This document shows positions 52,901-61,048 of a stretch of DNA of 64,000 nucleotides, piece after piece. Below the pieces are notes generated by a model, which was given only the letters and a program-made list of their open reading frames with translations, had not been told where the DNA came from and did not search any database. Position 1 is the stretch's first letter. Every line of letters starts with the position of its first letter. The stretch comes from Marthasterias glacialis (taxonomy: Eukaryota > Echinodermata > Asteroidea > Forcipulatida > Asteriidae): positions 19,113,938 through 19,177,937 of the forward strand of contig OU452226.1 in NCBI GenBank assembly GCA_911728455.2. Direction: 5' to 3'. The position numbers and the translations under genes are program-made.

Positions 52901-53926
52901 GTTCACATTTCCAAAGACAGAGCGACAAAACCAATTGTGATTCCCAGCAGGGCATTTACGAATAAAATAAGAATATAGAGCTTTCACAGCCATTTCATAG
53001 CACTTAACTATTCTTCAACATGTAAGGAGCACCGTGTAAGATTTTACGAGGCACTGTCATGTAACTTGCAACTAACTGGGAGCAGGTTGGCTCAGTGCAT
53101 TCTTTCCTCGCCTGTGGACCCCAGTTCGAATTCCACCTCTGACTGGAGCCTTGCTTGTGGATTGAGTTTTCAGTCCCTAACTGATTGTGTGGTTTTTCCC
53201 CAGTGGGGTTTTCCTTCCACATCTAAAAACTGAACATTTCTGCTCAGTTCCTATTCATCCTGTTGTTGGTGCTAATTGTGCTGCTGGATTTTTAATGAAA
53301 TAAATAAATAAATATAAAAAATAAACCATAGCAGAATCCAGGGGTCCTTTCACACATCAGCACACAGGACCAATGGCTATAAGTTCTAACTGAAGGACAA
53401 AGCAAGTGTCTTGTTAAAGTGCCACGACTAGGGCCTGAACCCAAACTCTGACAGCACCTGAGCTTCAATCTGGTGCACTAGCCCACCCTGAAAACAACAC
53501 TCCACAGAATGACAATGATGATAAGCTAATGTGTTGTTCTGTCGAAAAACAGGAAGGGCATTCAGGTTGGCTTGGTGGATTCTTCCTTGTCTTTCAAGTG
53601 GAGTCTCCTTGTGGAGTGTCGTGGCCGAGCGGTTAAGATCACCGGACTCAAGTTCTGGTGTTGTTGGCAGCAGAGTGTGGGTTCGAATCCTGGTCGTGAC
53701 ACTTGAGCAGTGTCCTTGAGCAGAGATACTTTACCATAATTGCTTTGTCCTTCGGATGGGACAATGAGCCGTAGGTCCCGTGTACTAGGATTGGTAGTGC
53801 ATGTAAAAGAACCCAGAACACTTATCGTGGAAGAGTAGGTGAATTTATACCCTGGTCTTTCTGGTTCACATAGATGGCCCATTGAAAATCATCCTCGAGA
53901 AGACATGGCTACCATCAATAAATAAA

Positions 53927-53962
<36 letters not shown>

Positions 53963-56900
53963 TCACATCTGTGGAGCAGTGCCTTGCATGTGAATTGGGT
54001 TTTCAGTCCCTACCTGATTATGTGGGTTTCCCCCAGGATCCAAAACTAAGATTTCTCCATCACATTTTTTAAACAGATTTCTTCAAGCCTACAGGTTACA
54101 GTGCTAGTTGCTTTTGAGGAAAAACATCATAAAAATAATATAAAAAAAATCAAAAACTTACTTGTCAATGACAGCTTTGTTATATAGTTCACCTTCAGGT
54201 GTTTTCATGATGTCATATTCTTCCTTAGTTACTGTTGCTAGATCTGGGTTCCTGAGGCAACTCTGTGCATGGCTGACTAGCATTGGGAAGAACTGTTTGG
54301 GTGCCAGTCTAGCAATGGTGGCGGCAGCGGCATTGGAAGATGTCTAGTATACAAATAAATAAATAAATATTAATTTAGCAAAGCGAAACAACAAATAAAA
54401 CAAATAACGACAACAAAACATCAGTGGAGTTAAATATTGACTGTTAAAATGAAGACATCTCAACATACGCTTACCTTCACCTCTGGATGGGGGTACCAAA
54501 GCCCCTAATTGGGAACCCATTAGTTTATAACACCAACTGGGATATATATGTATTTCCTGATTGGATCTCATAATGATATGAATAGTTGCCAAACGGGAAC
54601 AAGCTCGGGTAAATACACCAACCAGGGTATATAATTATGTCCTGAATGGTTCTTGTTTAAAATGATGAATAGTTCTTGAACAGAAACAAGCTTGGGTTCG
54701 TTACACCCAAAAACTACCCCAACTGGGGTATATATACCAATTACTTCTTGTTTATAATGATGAACAGTTCCCAAATTGGCCTTTCCTCAATGCCTTCGTG
54801 GCTTAGACAGCTGTGTGGCCACGAAGCAACAAGAGCAAAGACAACATTAGCAAAGACCTTTTTCAACTTGTCGGGAATTTGTAATGTTTGTTCTTTACTT
54901 CTAACAGGGAAACAAAAAAATCAAACCAATCATAAGTGATGGGGTCAGCATATATTAACCTAATCTGCATGGTGATTGGTTGACCTTGCAGCAATTTACT
55001 AATTTGCATATAAATTATGAATAACTTATTTTTGAAACTTTATGAATAATTAAAAAAAATAAATAAATAAAAGCAAAATCAAGCTGGAAAAAGCCTTGTG
55101 ACTTCACCACTTGTGTGGAGTAACTTGGTCTTCGCAGTGGCTTCATGGCTACACAGCTAAGCCACAAAGGCCTTGACAAAAGGCCATTCCCAAATAGGAA
55201 CAATTAGGGTAAATACACCCAAAACTACCCCAACTGGGATATATAATTATGTCCCCATTGGATCTTGTTATAATGATAAGAATAGTTCCCAGATAGGAGC
55301 AAGCTTGTGTAAACACACCAACAAACTACCCTAATTGGGTATATTTATGTACTGACTGAATCTTGCTTAGTAAATAGTCCCTAAGTGGGGAAAAGGTTGG
55401 GTGACAACCACGCCTAAAATGTGCCCAACTTTTGAGACATTCCCTTAGGGTTAAATGCATCTTGAGAACCCATATGTGTAGACTTACCTCCTGGGAGCTA
55501 GTGTGTCCACTCAAGATTGCTTTGAAGACATCGTCTAGGTTGTCCGTCAGTAACTGCACTGCATCCAGCTTCAGCTTTTGGAGTATTGCCGACCACAGCT
55601 GAGGCTTGACGGAGACTAGTGAACAAAGGTCAGACAAGAGGACAAATCGTGTGGTATCACTGTATAGACCTTTCTACTGTTGATAAACAAACCGCGCTGG
55701 TTGGCATGGACGGCCAAATGTAGCAAAACATTCAAGTCTTGTTGACAGACGTTTTGACCAAATTCAACATTTTTGCAAACTCTCATACTTAAAGAAAATG
55801 CGTCCCATTATTGGTTGATTTGTTTCCAACAAATTCCAAACAATTTGTGTAACATTTTTGCAAACTGTGATTATCTGTTTTTGCTTTGCATCGATGGCTC
55901 CCCGTAGTTTCTCCATCTCGGTTGGCAAAAACTTGGGCTGTGACGTTGCAAAAGAAAGGTCTACAGACTTTTACCACGCTGCAGCCATTTTTTTTCTCCA
56001 ACCTTGATCCCCCTGTGTATACACATACCAATGTGGCAACACCGTTTCATCCCTGCATACCATGCTCGATCATAACCCATGAAAAGGTGTACTTTGAATG
56101 TGCACAAATATGGCAGTCAAATTAGGCATGTTGTCGATCCTTTCTATATGCATCCTCAAGCATGGTAGCCAGTAAAAGAAGCATCAAGTTACAGAGCAAC
56201 CTGGTCCCCCTCTCAAAATGTTGCACTGCATGCGAAGGTGATTTTTGAACATGTCAGACTTTTTAAGTGCTCAGTAGCGGCTGTGACTGGTCGACAGACT
56301 AGGGTTAAAAATTTCGGTGAACCAACCCGAAAATGTGCTTTGGTGGAATATTGTTGTCGAAATGAAAAACTGACTGAACAAAAGTACAGACAACAAACAT
56401 TCTGATATTTGGCACCAGGATTTACAGTTCTCTTTTTAGAAATTTTTGCATGGAAGCCATCTTTGTTCACAAGGATTCGGCCGTAAGCCACGGTGCATAA
56501 TCATCCATAGCATGCTGGAATCTCACACTTACCTCGGCGCAAACAACAATGGGTAACAATCGTTGCAGCCAATCCATTTGGTTTGTCAGACAAAAGAACG
56601 AGGGTCTGATATTGGGGATTACACAATAATTCCCACTAAAGAGTGATTTTGACTGTTGATTCCAGCGCCTTTTGTCCCTGTCATAATTGCAAAAGTGTTT
56701 TATTCCTGACACTAGCAGTACATAATACAGTGTTTTTCACAGCCCGGATACTTGTGTCTTCATTTGATATAGTGTTCATAAGAAGCTGGGAATGCTTAGT
56801 CTCTTTACAAGCCTCAAAGTAAGCTTCAAAGTCAACATACCGACAGTGGGTTGATGGACATCTAGCAGCACCTCAAGGACCAGCTTGCCAGCATCCTCCT

Positions 56901-59900
56901 TGCCCATGCAAGCACCTGCATTAACTACCAGTGCCTGGAGAGCAGAGGCTAGTACCATGGCTGAGATGCCCTGCCTAGTCTCCGTACCAGACTCTCCGTT
57001 TGTCAGATCAGCTAGGGTAGGGTTTATCACCTACATACAAGACAGCAAATATCAGCCTGGCTTAACAAATTACTTGACATTGCAGCTTAATCATTTCTAG
57101 TTCCTGGTTGATGTAAAACCACACTAAGCCCTGAGAAGATCTCTTTAGTACTTTCTGCTAAGAAAATTGAAATAGTTATATTTTATAAAAACAATTATTT
57201 AGCGTTAAACTGAAATCCCAGTAAAAAGTAAACCCACCTACTGTCTGACCATTCAATATCATTCACATGGTTAGATACACTATGCCAGCCTGCAGTATGA
57301 TATCATGTCGTGAATGCTACAAAGTACACACTTACAGTTAGTTCTATGCACATAACCTTCATAAGGTAAATGTACAATGTAAATGGGTCTCACAATTCAA
57401 ACTTACATGTAGATCTGCTATCGTAAAAATAATGAGCGCTTTGAAAGGCTAGTCAGGTTTTTATAAAGCGCTATGTTAGAACTTTGTATTAATATTATTT
57501 TTTATCTTCCAGTACGCGCTAATCCTCCAATCAGATTGCTCAAGCGGAGTGTGATAATAATCTGTTTCATACTCCCAGTAGTCTATATTATGCATCACGC
57601 TCCATATACGGACAGTGCAAAATAACGTTCTAAACATTGCGTGTTACACATGCTGCTCTTTATGAAATAACGCTCAAAATTGTTAAAGTTCACGCGTTGC
57701 ACGTGTAAAAGGTATGAAGTTGGCTGGAAAATAAATTTGTTATCACACTCGCGCGAGTGAAATACGGAAAAATATAGCGCTTCTGTGTCCCATATCCCAC
57801 GAGGCCGTAACTAATAATATAGTTACAATGTAAATGTTTTAATTGAGGTAATAACTGCAAATGTTGTTTGCATATGACTGACAAACAATAAGTTGTACCT
57901 TTTGTGTTGCCACGGCAGCCCTGAGCTCCTGAAGCAATGACCTGGCTACCTGGAGGCTGTTGCCACTGGTTACAAGTCTCTTAGCAACCACTTGACCGCT
58001 CTTTCTCAGTTTCCAGCTTGGATGTAGGAGGGTTGTCACTATCGCCTGGTGGTACATCCTGGCATTTAACATACAGTGAAGATATTATTAGAATGTATAC
58101 ATATTCATGAGGCAAACAAGCCATTTCATTGGTCAAGAAACAGCTGGTTTACAGCAGGGTTGTCACTATCACCTGGTGGTACAGCCTGGCAGTTAACAAA
58201 TGGTGGAGATAGAACTATTAGAATGTATGCATATTCATTAGGCGAACAGGCTATTTTATTGGTCGGTGAACACTTGGTATACAACACGATTGTCACTAGT
58301 GCCTGATGTTACAGTGTGGCAATTAACACATACTTAAGAGCTCTTCATATTAGAATTTATACATATTTATGAGGTGACCAGCCCCTTCTATTGGTCAGTA
58401 TGTACCTCAGCTAAACCATGATTGTCACTTGTGATTGATGTTACAGTTTTGAAGTTAACACATGTAGAAGACACAACTAGTGATCAATATTCATGAGGCA
58501 ACCTGACTATCCGTTTCATTTAAATGGTGTGAAGACAAAATCAAAATTAAGTCCAACAAAAACACCTAACAAGCTACAGGGCATAATATAAAAAATACAA
58601 AAAATACAAAAATAATAAATCATTGCAAAACATGCCATGGAGTGACCCCATTGTCCAAAATCTCTTGTTGTTTTAAATTACTCAGTGAGAACCCTGGATT
58701 AAGTGAGTAAACTGACCTTTCTGTTCCAGGTTTGAGTTTGTCCACATGCTCAATGAGTAATTTTTCACTCAGTTGCAGTAAGGTCTGTAAGGCTGAAAAC
58801 AATCAGAGAAAAAAAACAATCTATTTGAACAATACTGTCAAAGGCGATAAAATAGCATTCATAAATAGAGAGGTTGTGTGGACCCGGCAAAAGTTCATTT
58901 CGCAGCCATGTTGGGTACAGCCATGTACAAACTCAATAGCAGACGCATCGTCTGTTGAATGATTTCCTGCGTCTGTTTGTGCACACAGCATTAGAAAAAG
59001 GTTGTGTAAAACCTCTCTATACCAAAGACAGTTTAGGCATTCCTGTTGGTTGAATGCACCCCGCTGAGCACTCTGCCTGGTTTGACTGGCTGATTAAATG
59101 TAGTAGAAACAGACTTGCGGTTTGGAGCAAGCTGGAAGGTTTGGAGGTCATTGCATTTAAGAAGTTAGCGTGTGTAGTGTAGCCACAGCCCTTTGGAGAC
59201 CCCCGCTTGTTTTCCAGTAGAACCATCTAAGTCTCTGCAGTTTGTAAACAAGTGGAAGGTTTTGACCTTAGCGTCTGTCCGCTGGCCAAATGCCAGTTAA
59301 AACGGCGGCGGACCAGCTGAAAAACCTTGCCAACCGGTCCAGCCGGCCAGTAAAAAATTTTCCACATTTTTTGCATTATTATTATTAATTTATATTAACT
59401 GAGGAGACTACCCTTTTAAAATAAAATTGCAAGTAAATTATAAACAATAACCAAGTTTCACCGCGCGGAACATTCGAGTTTCCCCCATGGTTTTGAGGCA
59501 GTGTACACAGCACACAGCAAAATTAGCCAATGGGAAAATTTGTTACACACTATATAGAAATTCAACAGCCAATAGAAAATTTTGTTTCACTCTATGTAAA
59601 TTAGACAGTCAATCCGTGTCTAGTTTTGGCCTCCAACAATAGATCGCCTATGTACTGTGTGGTATGGCTAGGTGTGGATTGTTTTTATTATGACTGAGTG
59701 AAGGTGTTTTGAGGTTTTACAACTAAACTGATGCCTCCCGCTTGCAAAGTAAGAAATAACTGTAGTCTGGATACAACTGCAGTTTGTATTAAATTGTTGA
59801 TTTTCTGCTTAAAAGTTTGAAAACTGCAAGAACTTGGTTTCCTTTTCAATCAAATGAAGATACATTTGATAATTACTCTCTGTTGTTGCAACATTCGTAC

Positions 59901-61005
59901 GTAACCCTCCCTCTTCGGTACCATAGATTAAATTTAATGACAACCATCACTAATTTGTTAACGTTCCGTTTCTCAAGTCGGTTTTAAAGTTACTTGTTTT
60001 ATTTTTCTCAACCAGAGGTATTTGTATTTCATAAATAATTTACATATCCCATTGAATGCTGGTGCTGTCTTTGGTGACTGAAAAAAATTAAAAAGATCAA
60101 TTCCAACTTTCCTCCTCTGACAACAGACCTGTTTTTCAGCTAAGTTTAATATTATCATTCACAACCATCAACAAACACTATATGAATACAATAACTGTCT
60201 AAACAAAATAAAGTATGGCTTTGGATGCAATTATTTTGACTTTGCGTAATTCACCGAATTGAAGTAGCGACGATCAAAAATTTCAGAACATTGTTCAAAA
60301 TCGGTACGAACATTCTTATAAAATTAGACGGAGCAGTAAAAAACCTGGCGGACCAGTTAAAAATCAGACCTACTGGTCCTGCTGGTTAGTGAAAAAAAAA
60401 AGTTAAGGGCAAACCCTGAATGGTCTCTGGAGGAAGCCAGATGCTCTGAACTTCTCCCATAGTTTCTACAACAACACAATTGCAAACAAGGGGAATCAAC
60501 AGTGAGTGATAAAACTCGTCCCGGACTATGTTTCCCCCTCTGGTTGTCCTGGACTAAATTTGACAAGGTCCCTTACTTTGATTGCAGCAATCAAATTCAG
60601 CACATACCATGCACAGTATACCAGACAAAACATGAACTGTTTTAAATAATTTCACTATGAAACAGTTCCATCAAATTCGCGGGTTAGTTTCACGGTGTGT
60701 TTATTAAAAACTACAGGATGAGAATGAATTTATTCTTCCCAAAACCAATGATAATAATCCCTTTAACTTTCAAGGCTCAGCGTTTTAGACTTACCACCTT
60801 CCGAGGCGGAGGAAAGAAACCTCTCTGAAACAAAGAGCTGCTTTTCAGTATCAACAAGTACACCCCAAACCCAGCTCAGCTTCGACTCTGGAACAAAAAA
60901 CAACACAAGAAAGATGATATCTTTGTATAATTGTGGCATTTCAAAGTTTAGATGCAAGGTATATAGTTCCTAAATCTTTTCTCTCTCAAAAAAAATAAAA
61001 TAATG

Positions 61006-61048
<43 letters not shown>

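Noticed and set aside
52673..52978. 101-residue ORF on the plus strand
   Set aside because: No recognisable domain, AT-rich codon use, and it lies in an intron of GCN1; chance ORF is likelier.
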